A stretch of 64,000 bases of DNA from the NCBI GenBank assembly GCA_900471485.1, contig UCEU01000004.1, forward strand, positions 1-64,000. Direction: 5' to 3'. Positions 7,860-16,244 of the stretch are shown piece by piece; the stretch's first letter is position 1; each line of letters starts with the position of its first letter. The position numbers and the translations under genes were made by a program. This DNA is from Hyphomicrobiales bacterium (GTDB taxonomy: Bacteria > Pseudomonadota > Alphaproteobacteria > Rhizobiales > Rhizobiaceae). Under the pieces are notes generated by a model. It did no database searches. It had not been told where the DNA came from and saw nothing but the letters and a program-made list of their open reading frames with translations.

Positions 7860-8264
7860 TTAACGTACAGTTGCGGTAGTGCCCCGCGCGGGCGGGATCG
7901 AAAGCGCTCTGGCGATGTCCGCGAGCTCGTTGAGCCTTTCGCACAAGACATATCCGCCATAGGCGTCCCCGCTATTGAAAGGCAGCGGCGCGATCGCGAA
8001 CACGAAGGGGACGCCGAGCGCCTGTAACTGTTCAACCAGTGGAAAGACCGTCGCTTCATCCAGCCGGATATCGAGTATCGCTCCGTCCACCTGCTGCTGG
8101 TCGAGGACCGCCATGGCGGCGCCGATCGAGAGGGCAGGTGGGATCAAGACGGTTCCCATCCCGCGCAGCGTCGCACACACTTTTTCCGCAGCGAGGAAAC
8201 CATCGTCCACGATCAGCAGGTGTCTGCCCTTCAGAAGATCAAGGGCGTCTTGGCTTTCGTCCAT
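7860..8264 (-). CDS. Stand-alone response regulator receiver protein
   Basis: This 134-residue single receiver domain has an acidic pair in LLIVDDGF (near residue 20), the phospho-acceptor Asp in GAILDIRL (near 64) and a short C-terminal tail. It has no DNA-binding output domain. The start at 8264 is fixed by a strong AAAGGAGGT site. The usual Lys at the beta-5 end is not clear, because PFVFAIAPL replaces the normal K-P pattern; phosphotransfer may be weak or atypical. It sits just upstream of the ECF sigma gene on the same strand. Confidence 0.8.
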   Translation of the reverse strand: MDESQDALDLLKGRHLLIVDDGFLAAEKVCATLRGMGTVLIPPALSIGAAMAVLDQQQVDGAILDIRLDEATVFPLVEQLQALGVPFVFAIAPLPFNSGDAYGGYVLCERLNELADIARALSIPPARGTTATVR

Positions 8265-8508
8265 CCGATACCTCCTTTGCTCCATGCACCTCACCCAAAC
8301 AAAGATCGCGGTCCGGGGTTTCCGGGAAGCGAAGGCGTGGTGAAGGTACGGCGGCGTACGCTGGGGCGGAATCAGTTGCTGCTCCGGGTGTCGTCTGCCG
8401 GGGTTGCGACGGTAATCCCAGGATGATTAGCGAACATCTGAAGCCAAGGAGTTTCTTTGCCAGCCATTGTCGAGAAACGTACCGTTATCTCGGCGGACAC
8501 CGGCGCGT

Positions 8509-9192
8509 TCATGTCATGGTGGCGCGATACTCGAACGCGATGACGACAAATTGCTGCCTCAGGGCCTCGGCGATTTCGGACGACTCGTGCTTGCCCGCTT
8601 TCGAATGCCATCTGATTTCATAGACGAGGGCGTCGTGATGTTCATCAATGTTTTGAATGGCCGTGAACCGGGCTTCCGATCCCTTTGGCAGGGCCTGTGC
8701 GATGTCCGGAATGCGCTCGCCTTTCGGTACGCGAGTGACAGAACTCTTCTGTTCGCACGCGAGCCAGCCGGTGACGTGTTTCAGCGGCGAAAGGACGGCG
8801 AGGGCGACGACCGTGCCGACAGCGCCGACAATGATCTGGCCGCCGCCGAAGGACAGGCCGATGGCTGTTATCACCCACAGCGTTGCCGCCGTCGTCACCC
8901 CGGTGGCGATATCACCGCGCCTGAGGATGGCACCGCCGCCGATGAAGCCGACGCCGGTCAAAATGCCAAGCGGAAAGCGCAGGATGTCCATCGATCCGTT
9001 GGCGCTCTCGCTGGTGGAAAGCAGGAGGTTCGCCTGGATCATCGATATGCAGGCCGCCAGCCCGACCAGCATGGTGGTGCGCAGACCGGCTGCATGACCA
9101 CCTTGCTCCCGGTTCGCACCGATCAGCAGACCCGCGACCAGCGTGGCAAGGATACGGATCGCGATATCTTCCCAGCCGGGATTGGTCGGCAT
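8509..9192 (-). CDS. MgtC/SapB family membrane protein
   Basis: This 227-residue protein has an N-terminal hydrophobic domain of about five helices with the MgtC/SapB hallmark GLLIGANREQGGHAAGLRT and GVGFIGGGAILRRG. The C-terminal cytoplasmic part is ACT-like (FTAIQNIDEHHDALVYEIRW). MgtC proteins act in Mg2+-limited growth and virulence, partly by modulating F-type ATPase or phosphate uptake; they are not Mg2+ transporters themselves. The start MPTNPGWEDI is by family length. A decayed copy of the same gene lies at 58010-58393 on the other strand. Confidence 0.87.
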   Translation of the reverse strand: MPTNPGWEDIAIRILATLVAGLLIGANREQGGHAAGLRTTMLVGLAACISMIQANLLLSTSESANGSMDILRFPLGILTGVGFIGGGAILRRGDIATGVTTAATLWVITAIGLSFGGGQIIVGAVGTVVALAVLSPLKHVTGWLACEQKSSVTRVPKGERIPDIAQALPKGSEARFTAIQNIDEHHDALVYEIRWHSKAGKHESSEIAEALRQQFVVIAFEYRATMT

Positions 9193-9347
9193 CGCGTCAA
9201 TCAAATTGGCGATCCTCCCTGAGATATGAAATGTGGAGACACAAACACTGGCGTCGCACTTACACCTCCTGATCACATGCCGAAAAGTTAGAGCGGTGCG
9301 CTCAAAAGCAAGTGGTTGATGAAATGGGACGAATGGCATCGAGGACG

Positions 9348-9372
9348 GGAACAATCGCCGCTGCGGTCAGTT
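9348..9372 (+). promoter_or_regulatory. Candidate EcfG/RpoE2-type promoter
   Basis: GGAAC at 9348-9352, 18 bases, TT at 9371-9372, 33 bases upstream of the DUF2231 start. Confidence 0.5.
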
Positions 9373-9404
9373 GAATAGCGAGTTACAGCTGTTTGGATTG
9401 CATC

Positions 9405-9848
9405 ATGACCTATGTCGTTTCCCAGCCTGTCCCGCGCGCATTCGGATTTCGTTTTCGCGCAATACCCTTCCACTTCGCCGCTGCCTGCTTCATCGGCGCA
9501 TTGCTGACCGATATCGCCTACTGGCAGACCATGCAGATGATGTGGACCAATTTCTCCGCATGGCTGCTGCTGGCCGGCGCCGTACTGGGCGCGCTCGGTC
9601 TGCTGGCCGGCCTGATTGACGCCTTCCGCGGGCTGCTGGCGCTTCGAACCCTGACCGGATGGCTTTATGTCGCGGGCAGCCTGATCGTCCTTGCCCTGGC
9701 GATCCTCAATTCCTTCGTTCACAGCCGGGACGCCTGGACGTCTGTCATGCCGATGGGACTGGCCCTGTCCGCGGCGACCGTCTTCATGGTCCTGCTCGTT
9801 GCCGTGCTCGGCGCCCGGGTTCATCGCCTGACCGTGGGAGGATGGTAG
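9405..9848 (+). CDS. DUF2231 domain membrane protein
   Basis: This 147-residue protein has four predicted transmembrane helices. It begins with the conserved HFAAACFIGALLTDIAYW region, whose His and Asp are typical of DUF2231 and possibly metal or haem related. The next gene starts immediately after its TAG, which implies coupled translation. DUF2231 proteins frequently accompany sorbosone-dehydrogenase-like or c-type cytochrome genes, consistent with a role in electron transfer from a periplasmic dehydrogenase to the membrane, but this is inference. Confidence 0.8.
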   Translation: MTYVVSQPVPRAFGFRFRAIPFHFAAACFIGALLTDIAYWQTMQMMWTNFSAWLLLAGAVLGALGLLAGLIDAFRGLLALRTLTGWLYVAGSLIVLALAILNSFVHSRDAWTSVMPMGLALSAATVFMVLLVAVLGARVHRLTVGGW

Positions 9849-11186
9849 ATGTTGCTCCGACACCCTCACCTCCGATCCATCCTCGCCGGATTGCTTGCCG
9901 GTGCGGCCGCATTGTCGCTGGCCGGCTGCAGCGATGATGAACCCGATCCCGGCGAGATCGGTCCGAACCCGAAGCTTCCCGAACAATCGCAGTTCCTCGT
10001 CCCGCCGATGCATGTCGCCAAGGTCGTCGGCTGGAAGGATGGCGAGACGCCGAAGGTGGCGGACGGGCTGAAGATCCAGGCGATGGCGAGCGGCCTGGGG
10101 CATCCGCGATCGACCTACACGCTGCCGAACGGCGATATCCTGGCAGTTCAATCCACGGCCCCGAAAGGCGAGCCCGTCACGCGCCCCAAGGACCTGATCG
10201 TCGGTTGGGTGCAATCCTTCGCGACGGGCGGTGGTGGCGGCGACAGTGCGCCGAGCAACCGCATTACGCTTTTGCGCGACGCCGACGGCGATGGCGTCGC
10301 CGAGACGAGCGAAGTCTTCCTCGATCATCTCAACTCGCCCTTCGGCGTGGCGCTCGTTGGAGATGATCTCTATGTCGCCAATACCGATGCCATCATGCGC
10401 TATCCCTACCGCGAGGGTGAAACCAAGATCACCGAGCCGGGCACCGTGCTCACCGAGCTGCCCGGCGGACCGATCGACCACCACTGGACGAAGAGCCTCG
10501 TGGCGAGCGAGGACGGCAACACACTTTACGTCGGCGTCGGATCCAACAGCAACATCACGGAAAACGGCATCGAGGCGGAGAAGAACCGCGCCGCGATATG
10601 GGAAGTCGACCGGCAGAGCGGCCGCCATCGGATTTTCGCCACGGGCCTGCGCAATCCGAACGGGTTGAGCGTCGAGCCGCAGACCCAGGCGCTCTGGACC
10701 GTCGTCAACGAGCGGGACGAACTCGGTCCCAATCTCGTGCCCGACTATATGACGTCGGTGAAGGACGGCGGCTTCTACGGCTGGCCCTACAGCTATTACG
10801 GCCAGAACGTCGATCCGCGCGTGATGCCGCAACGTCCCGATCTGGTCGCCAAGGCGATCGTTCCCGATTACGCGCTGAGTTCGCACGTGGCGCCGCTCGG
10901 CATGACCTTCTACACCGGCGCCAATCTGCCGGAGAACTATCGCGGCGGCGCCTTCGTCGGTGAACACGGAAGCTGGAACCGGCATTCCTTCAACGGCTAC
11001 AAGGTGGTGTTCGTGCCGTTCCAGGACGGCAAGCCCAGTGGCCCGCCCCAAGATGTCGTGACCGGATTTCTCGACGCCCAGAACCAGACACGCGGCCGTC
11101 CCGTCGGCGTCGGCGTGGACGGCAAGGGAGCACTGCTGGTCGCCGATGACGTCGGCAACACCATCTGGCGCGTGACGGCAAAATGA
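9849..11186 (+). CDS. Periplasmic lipoprotein, PQQ-type sugar (sorbosone) dehydrogenase family
   Basis: This 445-residue protein has a signal peptide ending in a lipobox (LSLAGC; Cys about residue 27). A six-bladed beta-propeller follows, as in L-sorbosone and soluble glucose dehydrogenases: NGDILAVQS, HWTKSLVASEDG, GLRNPNGLSVEP, GGFYGWPYSYYGQNVDPR, FVGEHGSWNR and a C-terminal GRPVGVGVDGKGALLVADD. The family uses PQQ with Ca2+ to oxidise aldose-type substrates; the natural substrate here is unknown. It is directly fused in an operon with the DUF2231 membrane protein. A long antisense frame covers the gene and is a GC artefact. Confidence 0.85.
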   Translation: MLLRHPHLRSILAGLLAGAAALSLAGCSDDEPDPGEIGPNPKLPEQSQFLVPPMHVAKVVGWKDGETPKVADGLKIQAMASGLGHPRSTYTLPNGDILAVQSTAPKGEPVTRPKDLIVGWVQSFATGGGGGDSAPSNRITLLRDADGDGVAETSEVFLDHLNSPFGVALVGDDLYVANTDAIMRYPYREGETKITEPGTVLTELPGGPIDHHWTKSLVASEDGNTLYVGVGSNSNITENGIEAEKNRAAIWEVDRQSGRHRIFATGLRNPNGLSVEPQTQALWTVVNERDELGPNLVPDYMTSVKDGGFYGWPYSYYGQNVDPRVMPQRPDLVAKAIVPDYALSSHVAPLGMTFYTGANLPENYRGGAFVGEHGSWNRHSFNGYKVVFVPFQDGKPSGPPQDVVTGFLDAQNQTRGRPVGVGVDGKGALLVADDVGNTIWRVTAK

Positions 11187-11393
11187 ACCATCACGAAATG
11201 CCGGCAAGTAACTGTGTCGACGGCGATGCCCTCTGATACAAGGACGCCGTCAAGCAAAAACGGCATTCGTTTCCTGACGCCAAGTCGGGCGGCATTTTCG
11301 GGCCTGTCGGTAAGATTGGCCGTTAACGGCTGGTCTTAGGTTCGTGTCTGTTCAAGAGCAAGACCCATTCGGATGGGCCTGCCATCCGATTCA

Positions 11394-12467
11394 TCAGGAA
11401 AGGCCGTACCAGGCTCCGCGACCCGCACCATGCAGGACAAGGTGCCCTTGATCCACGAGGGCCTTCAGGTGATCCTTGATAGTGTGCCGGCTTGCGTCGG
11501 TGATGCGGGCAGCCTCAGAGACAGTGATCCGCCCATGTTCGCGCGCCAACTCGAGCAGTGTGACGGACAATTCCGGCATGTCGGCAAGGATGATGCGTTC
11601 CCGCTCCATTTTCTTCTCGAGCCGGGTCTTCTGACGATGGAGGGCCCTCAAAAAGAACTCGATCCATGGGTTCCAGTCAGGCTCGGCGCTCCGGATCGTT
11701 ACCTGCGTGCGCCGCAGGGAGATGTAATAGCTCTCCTTGCTTTGCTCGATAATGCTTTCGAGCGAGCTGTAGGGGACATAGGCATAACCGGCGCGCAGGA
11801 GCAACAAGGTGGTCAGAACACGCGATAGTCGGCCGTTGCCATCCTGGAAAGGATGGACTTCGAGGAACACAACAACGAAGATTGCGATGACCAGAAGTGG
11901 ATGGAGCCGCCTTTCTCGCGCCTGCTCATCCGCCCAGGCGATCAGCTCTTCCATTCGCCGTGGCGTGTCGAACGGCGGCGCTGTTTCGAAGACGATGCCA
12001 AGGCTTTCGCCATGCTCGTTGAAAGCTTCCACGTTGTTGGAGAGGGTTTTGTAGGCGCCGCGGTGCCGCTCGTCTTTTATCGAATGGGCTAGGAGGTCGC
12101 GATGGAGCTGGCGGATATGGTTTTCGGTGAACGATATCGCTTCGTACGCACTGAAGATCGTCTCCATCACCTCTGCATAGCCAGCCACCTCCTGCTCGTC
12201 GCGGGTCGTGAATGATCCCAAGCGTATGTTTGCCAGTAGCTTCTCTACTTCCCGGTCTGTAAGGCGTGCCCCTTCGATACGGGTGGAGGACCCGACGCTT
12301 TCAATCGTCGCGACACGCCGCAGGCTGGATAGCCGCTCAGGTGCAATCCGGCCGATTGCGCGCCAAGCACCCTTAAATTCGTCGATCTCAGCGATCAGCG
12401 AAAGGATCTCGGGCGTGATCCGGACGGTTGCCGTATTTAGATCTACCATTTCCCCATCCATTCCCAT
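11394..12467 (-). CDS. Fic domain protein (class II) with C-terminal winged helix
   Basis: This 357-residue protein carries the complete Fic active site HPFQDGNGRLSR at residues 205-216 and the flap region HRGAYK near 135-140. The inhibitory helix motif SSTRIEG sits near 60-66, matching (S/T)xxxE(G/N), so it is a self-inhibited class II Fic AMP-transferase. The last 60 residues form an HTH (VSEAARITDASRHTIKDHLKALV), as in Fic-HTH regulators. Likely activity: AMPylation of a host-cell protein, with self-controlled expression. Two near-identical 20-base repeats overlap and precede the start. ATGs at 12467, 12461 and 12449 are in frame; the last is equally plausible. Confidence 0.88.
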   Translation of the reverse strand: MGMDGEMVDLNTATVRITPEILSLIAEIDEFKGAWRAIGRIAPERLSSLRRVATIESVGSSTRIEGARLTDREVEKLLANIRLGSFTTRDEQEVAGYAEVMETIFSAYEAISFTENHIRQLHRDLLAHSIKDERHRGAYKTLSNNVEAFNEHGESLGIVFETAPPFDTPRRMEELIAWADEQARERRLHPLLVIAIFVVVFLEVHPFQDGNGRLSRVLTTLLLLRAGYAYVPYSSLESIIEQSKESYYISLRRTQVTIRSAEPDWNPWIEFFLRALHRQKTRLEKKMERERIILADMPELSVTLLELAREHGRITVSEAARITDASRHTIKDHLKALVDQGHLVLHGAGRGAWYGLS

Positions 12468-12520
12468 CCAATTCGTGTGGCGCAGTCAAACACCATTTGT
12501 CCATCCATTTCCATCCAATT
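12454..12520. repeat. Two direct 20-base repeats at the fic start
   Basis: CCATCCATTCCCATCCAATT at 12454-12473 and CCATCCATTTCCATCCAATT at 12501-12520 differ by one base and lie 47 bases apart, on one face of about 4.5 helical turns. The first overlaps the candidate start codons of the fic gene, and each is itself built of two CCATCCA half-units. This fits an operator for the HTH of the Fic protein or another repressor. Confidence 0.55.
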
Positions 12521-12603
12521 TTGATGAGTTAGTTTGCAAGATCAAGCAGTTTGATCGCTGGCTTGTTTTGCTGACGTGGACCAACAGTGGGATCGTAGGT
12601 TCT

Positions 12604-13203
12604 GATCCTTTCACGGCGGAGTATGCCAATTAATGCTTTACCCGGAGAGAGGGTCAAAGCATTGATGCGGGGGGACAACGGGCTGGCGATCTTAACTCAA
12701 GCTTATCGCGCGCGGTCTCGTGAGCAATTCTCAGCGACGTCGGCCACGCTCCTCTGCTTCGTCATCGAAGCCAGGTGGTTTTGTTCTTACCCAACTGACG
12801 AACTTCTGCATCGCGGGGTCATTGAGAATAGCTGAGATCGTGGAGAACTTCTTTGCCAACTGGGCATCCGTGAAGGCTGCATGTATGTGGCTATGGCATA
12901 TCCGGTGCAAAGGCACCTTGATCTTGCCACCCTTGCTTTTGGGAACAAGATGGTGGCCCTCGATCTGGTCGTTAGGTATCACCCGCTCGCAGAGCGAGCA
13001 GATGACAGGCTCCGACTCGACATCTTGCGAAGCGAAATCGTCTCTGTACTTGCGTGCCATCGATTTGGTGTCTCTCTATCGGCTGTCAGACTGCGTCCGC
13101 GCCGCTTCGATAGACCATCCCCGGCATGCCGACAACACCAAGCCGGTGTTGGCCATGAGCTGAGGTCTCGTTTTGGCAGGTCGTCGGTTCACATCTGTTC
13201 AAG
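12604..13203. repeat. Large repeat, copy 1 (carries HNH gene)
   Basis: The segment from about 12604 to 13203 recurs at about 33866-34556 in the same orientation. Identity is high over the HNH gene and its flanks, including the tail ggcaggtcgtcggttcacat. Copy 2 has about 90 extra bases near its right end and a better preserved palindrome at its left end. Confidence 0.8.
12731..13060 (-). CDS. HNH endonuclease (copy 1)
   Basis: This 109-residue small HNH protein has a zinc knuckle Cys21/Cys24, then HHLVPKSKGG with the catalytic His pair near 36-37 and a C-x-x-H second pair in RICHSHIH near 55-58. It is a nicking or double-strand nuclease fold; its target is unknown. It differs from the copy at 33995-34324 in only about ten residues, all conservative, so both are under selection or the duplication is recent. 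The small stand-alone form is common in integrated elements and as an orphan nuclease. Confidence 0.85.
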   Translation of the reverse strand: MARKYRDDFASQDVESEPVICSLCERVIPNDQIEGHHLVPKSKGGKIKVPLHRICHSHIHAAFTDAQLAKKFSTISAILNDPAMQKFVSWVRTKPPGFDDEAEERGRRR

Positions 13204-13234
13204 AACTGTATCGTGGGCCGCTGTCCTCGAGGTA

Positions 13235-13846
13235 TTATGCGTAGGCTACCCAGCCTCTAAAGCTGAGAGCGGTGTAAAAATTGGCGATGCTGTGGAAGTC
13301 GAATTCGCGGAGGAGCACCTCTTCCTGTTCCGGTTCCAGAATAGTGAGACGTTCCCGCAGGGCGGTTCTGCCTGCTTCAAGCTTCGTGCAGTCGGCACCT
13401 TCGAGGGCGCCAAAGGCCAGATGCCGATCTATCCAGATCGATCTGTCCGGTTCACCCTGTGGAAAGCAGACATGTGCAAGCACGAACGGCGCGCCGGGTC
13501 TGAGGCGAAGCCTTACTCCTTTGAGGGTCGCGCTTCGGTCATCCAGGGAAAGATGATGAAAGACCAGAAGACATATCGCCGCGTCGAACGGTCCGTTCGG
13601 CGCCGAGGAGATATCTCCCTCATGGAACTGGATTCGGTCGGCGTGCTCGATGGCGGTCTGCCTTGCAAGAGCAAGCATGCCGGGTGACGGGTCCACTCCG
13701 TCAAAAGTCCAACCCTTGTTGGCTTGAGCGAGCGCGCTGAGTTCAAGGCCACCACCTGCGCCGACTACAAGGATGCGTCCATTTTCTGGAACGGTCTCGT
13801 TCAGCAGAAGGGAGATCATGCGGTGGAGGCTTTCAAGGCCGGGCAC
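13235..13846 (-). CDS. Class I SAM-dependent methyltransferase, 5' end interrupted
   Basis: This 203-residue frame has the SAM-binding motif RILVVGAGGGLEL, acidic residue D in DGVDPS, motif IV AAICLLVFHHL, and a C-terminal YTALSFRGWVAYA typical of small-molecule methyltransferases. Translation could start at GTG 13846. However, the same frame continues upstream through a TAG (13847-13849) to an ATG at 13900, encoding MANFNGRQVGYMEGVRR, which resembles the normal family N-terminus followed by VPGLESLHRM. A nonsense mutation has therefore probably removed the first 17 residues, or the gene now uses the GTG. Substrate unknown. Confidence 0.75.
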   Translation of the reverse strand: MPGLESLHRMISLLLNETVPENGRILVVGAGGGLELSALAQANKGWTFDGVDPSPGMLALARQTAIEHADRIQFHEGDISSAPNGPFDAAICLLVFHHLSLDDRSATLKGVRLRLRPGAPFVLAHVCFPQGEPDRSIWIDRHLAFGALEGADCTKLEAGRTALRERLTILEPEQEEVLLREFDFHSIANFYTALSFRGWVAYA

Positions 13847-13948
13847 CTAACGACGAACACCTTCCATATATCCAACCTGCCGTCCGTTGAAATTTGCCAT
13901 CCGTTTCTCTCTCATGTTTTCGGGGCGTCACCACAGAGCGCATTGCAT

Positions 13949-14971
13949 CTAGCTGACTGGCAAATCTGGCTCCCGCGCGTCCGCATTCTGATTGCGTTCG
14001 TCAGCATGATGCAGGAAAGACAGGATAAGGTCGTTAACCGTCGCTGGACTTTCCTGCTGAAGCCAATGTCCCGCGCCGGAAATGACGTGGGATCCTAAGA
14101 GATCCGGGACCAGGCCAGCCATGGAAGCGATGATCTGATCCATACCCGGAATGTTTAACCCAGTGTCGCGGGCGCCAATCATGAAAAGGGCCGGGACATT
14201 AACCTGTCGACCGACTATCGACTGCAGCAGTTCCCAGTTGCGATCAAGGTTTCGATAGTAATTCAGGCCGCCAGAGAAGCCTGATCGCTCAAAATTGTCG
14301 ACGAGCCTGTCGAAATCCTTGCTTGGCAACCAGTTGGGCATGTGGGCTGGTAGCGGCAAATCGGCGAGGAGCCCCCTTTCCCGGTTGACCATGCCAAAGG
14401 GATTGGGGGTGTTGTCTCCTGGCTGCCTCGGGCCTGCCTCTCCACTGGCTGCAAACATGAGTTTGCTGAGCGTCACGCGAACATCCTGGCTGAACTCGAG
14501 TTCAGCCACCCCCGGCTGCTGGAAATATAGGGTGTAGAACAACGATTGGTGATCTTGCGGGAAGATCCGAGACGGTGACACTGGCGGCTGTCCCATCATC
14601 GGTACGCTCAACGCAACAACCGCCCGGAAACGGTCAGGGCGAAGGCGCGCGGCCTGCCAAGCGATGGTCGCGCCCCAGTCGTGGCCGACGATGACTGCTT
14701 GGGATTCCCCAAGTGCATCCAGCAAAGCCACGAGGTCACCGACGCAGTGAACTACTGTGTATTGGTCGGCCAGAAGGGGGGCTTCTGTCTCCCCGAAACC
14801 GCGCATGTCAGGCGCAACTGCGCGAAAGCCAGCTTGTGACACTGCCACGATCTGATGTCGCCACGCATGTTTCGTTTCTGGAAAACCATGACAAAACAAG
14901 ACCAGGGGTCCAGCTCCCTCGTCGATTACACTCATGCTGATCGTTCGGGTCTTGATGATTGCTTCGTTCAT
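13949..14971 (-). CDS. Alpha/beta hydrolase, epoxide hydrolase type
   Basis: This 340-residue hydrolase has the oxyanion motif HGFPE at 28-32, nucleophile Asp98 in GHDWGA and the catalytic His in GAGHWLQQE. A cap domain between them supplies tyrosines (LFYTLYFQQPG, LNYYRNLDRNW). Asp rather than Ser or Cys as nucleophile and the cap tyrosines indicate a soluble epoxide hydrolase that opens epoxides to diols. It is divergent from an Rrf2 regulator across a region with two matching inverted repeats, so it is probably repressed by that regulator and induced by an electrophile or oxidant. Confidence 0.85.
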   Translation of the reverse strand: MNEAIIKTRTISMSVIDEGAGPLVLFCHGFPETKHAWRHQIVAVSQAGFRAVAPDMRGFGETEAPLLADQYTVVHCVGDLVALLDALGESQAVIVGHDWGATIAWQAARLRPDRFRAVVALSVPMMGQPPVSPSRIFPQDHQSLFYTLYFQQPGVAELEFSQDVRVTLSKLMFAASGEAGPRQPGDNTPNPFGMVNRERGLLADLPLPAHMPNWLPSKDFDRLVDNFERSGFSGGLNYYRNLDRNWELLQSIVGRQVNVPALFMIGARDTGLNIPGMDQIIASMAGLVPDLLGSHVISGAGHWLQQESPATVNDLILSFLHHADERNQNADAREPDLPVS

Positions 14972-15060
14972 CTTCGAAACCTTTCAACTTTCATTTCTGA
15001 TCTTTCAGGGCGCGCGAAGTGGTGCCGACGGCGTGATCGACTATTGCGCGTAGCTATTTG

Positions 15061-15121
15061 CGTAACTATTATTGTTGCGGAAAATCAACTTCGTCAAGAT
15101 AGCGTAACAAAAAATGTTACG
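15061..15121. promoter_or_regulatory. Tandem inverted repeats, likely Rrf2 operators
   Basis: CGTAAC-N7-GTTGCG at 15061-15079 and CGTAAC-N7-GTTACG at 15103-15121 have the same half-sites and spacing. The second lies 13 bases before the GTG of the Rrf2 gene, and both lie between the divergent epoxide hydrolase and rrf2 genes. Confidence 0.6.
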
Positions 15122-15133
15122 GAAAGGCTCACC

Positions 15134-15568
15134 GTGAAAACTGATGGCAGGCTGGCTCGAATGCTGCACGTTTTAGTTCATATGGGTTTGCTTGGGGGCA
15201 GAGAGACCTCCGAACGGATTGCGCAAATGCTCAACACAAACCCGGTTGTCGTCCGACGTACGCTCGGGGCACTACGTGACGAAGGCATTGTGGAATCCGA
15301 AGGGGGGCGAGGTGGCGGATGGAAGTTGGCCAGACCCCTGGACAAAATTACAGTGCTAAACGTCCAGCGCGCGTTGAATGCCGGAATGATCCTGCCGGCC
15401 CCAACCTCGAACGACCATCCGGCCTGCCCTGTTGAGAAAGCTTCCAATGCCATTATAGAAAAGGCCCATGCGGCGGCCGAAGCAGAACTTCTAGCCGTTT
15501 ATGCAAGCTCGACCCTTGCGCAGATTGCACAATTCGCATTGGCCGAAAACGGACAGCAATCCGCATGA
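15134..15568 (+). CDS. Rrf2 family transcriptional regulator
   Basis: This 144-residue winged-helix regulator has the Rrf2 pattern: an HTH in ETSERIAQMLNTNPVVVRRTLGAL, a wing with SEGGRGGGWKLARP, then VLNVQRAL. Only one Cys is seen (HPACPVEKA), so it lacks the three-Cys cluster of IscR/NsrR-type sensors. It may sense through a single thiol or a ligand, as in YwnA/CymR types. The GTG at 15134 has GGAAAGG upstream and gives the normal N-terminus MKTDGRLARMLHVLVHM. Likely autoregulated through the tandem repeats directly upstream. Confidence 0.83.
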   Translation: MKTDGRLARMLHVLVHMGLLGGRETSERIAQMLNTNPVVVRRTLGALRDEGIVESEGGRGGGWKLARPLDKITVLNVQRALNAGMILPAPTSNDHPACPVEKASNAIIEKAHAAAEAELLAVYASSTLAQIAQFALAENGQQSA

Positions 15569-16244
15569 TCTCTGTGTGGGGGGCAAGGTACATTTGCCGG
15601 GGGGACATGCTGTCGCTGGCCAGCTGTCTCGTTGAGGCTCGGCCCAGTGCGTCCTGAACCGCGATCGTACAATTCTCAATTCCGGCCTTATACCACCTTC
15701 CCCTGGTCGACCAGTTCGCCGGATTTGGAGACGATTGAAAGGGTTCCTGCGACGCAATGATTAGCGCGTCCTTGCCTTCACTGCAGCTCGAGCGCCGCAA
15801 CGCGCTCTTGGCCATCAAGGGCCTTCGGGACGAACCGTTGCGCTGTTTCTCACGTCGGTGATCGGGCTCCACAATCGCGATGACCTGCCACCGGATCGGC
15901 GTGAAGTCGATGGCTCGCTTCTGTTCGTGGGGACACCTGCGGAGATTTTGACGCTCGATCTGATCCGCGACGTTTTTTGGCGTCACGGCTCGTTTTATCG
16001 AAGACACCGACAGGCCACGCCTGATCCGGATTCAATCCATTCAGTGGGGTTTTCATGCGTTCCATCCTCCTTGCCACTCTCCCGACGTTCCTGCTAGTTC
16101 CAGAACTCCCAGGCCATGGAAGGTTCATCTCTCCACTTGCAGACGCCGCGTCGTATTTGGAAGACTTCTCATATTGGCTTCGTGACCGATTACGGAGGCC
16201 ACCGACATCCCGAATGTTGCAGAAAATACTGGCGGGACCGCGTA
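15569..16244. other. Region without a recognised gene
   Basis: About 680 bases between rrf2 and the desaturase. Both strands have short open frames with no family match. The best candidate is the small minus-strand frame at 15850-16056, listed separately. The rest shows the mixed frame preference of decayed coding DNA. Confidence 0.35.
15850..16056 (-). CDS. Possible small Lys/Arg-rich protein
   Basis: A 68-codon frame with an AAGGAGG ribosome-binding site 9 bases before the ATG. The product begins MKTPLNGLNPDQAWPVGVFDKT and then becomes Lys/Arg/Ser-rich. The alternative frame over the second half also looks coding, so a frameshift is possible. No family recognised. Confidence 0.3.
   Translation of the reverse strand: MKTPLNGLNPDQAWPVGVFDKTSRDAKKRRGSDRASKSPQVSPRTEASHRLHADPVAGHRDCGARSPT

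Noticed and set aside
9288-11207. 639-codon antisense frame over the sugar dehydrogenase
   Set aside because: Low-complexity His/Arg/Gly-rich translation without domain; the plus-strand gene has a signal peptide, lipobox and propeller motifs.
11219-11251. GACGGCG/CGCCGTC hairpin after the sugar dehydrogenase as terminator
   Set aside because: A 19-base loop and no T run on either strand; terminator function not supported.
13167-13203. GTCGTCGGTTCACATC string at the repeat end, tRNA-like
   Set aside because: Only the loop resembles a T-loop; flanking stems do not pair. Kept only as part of the repeat.
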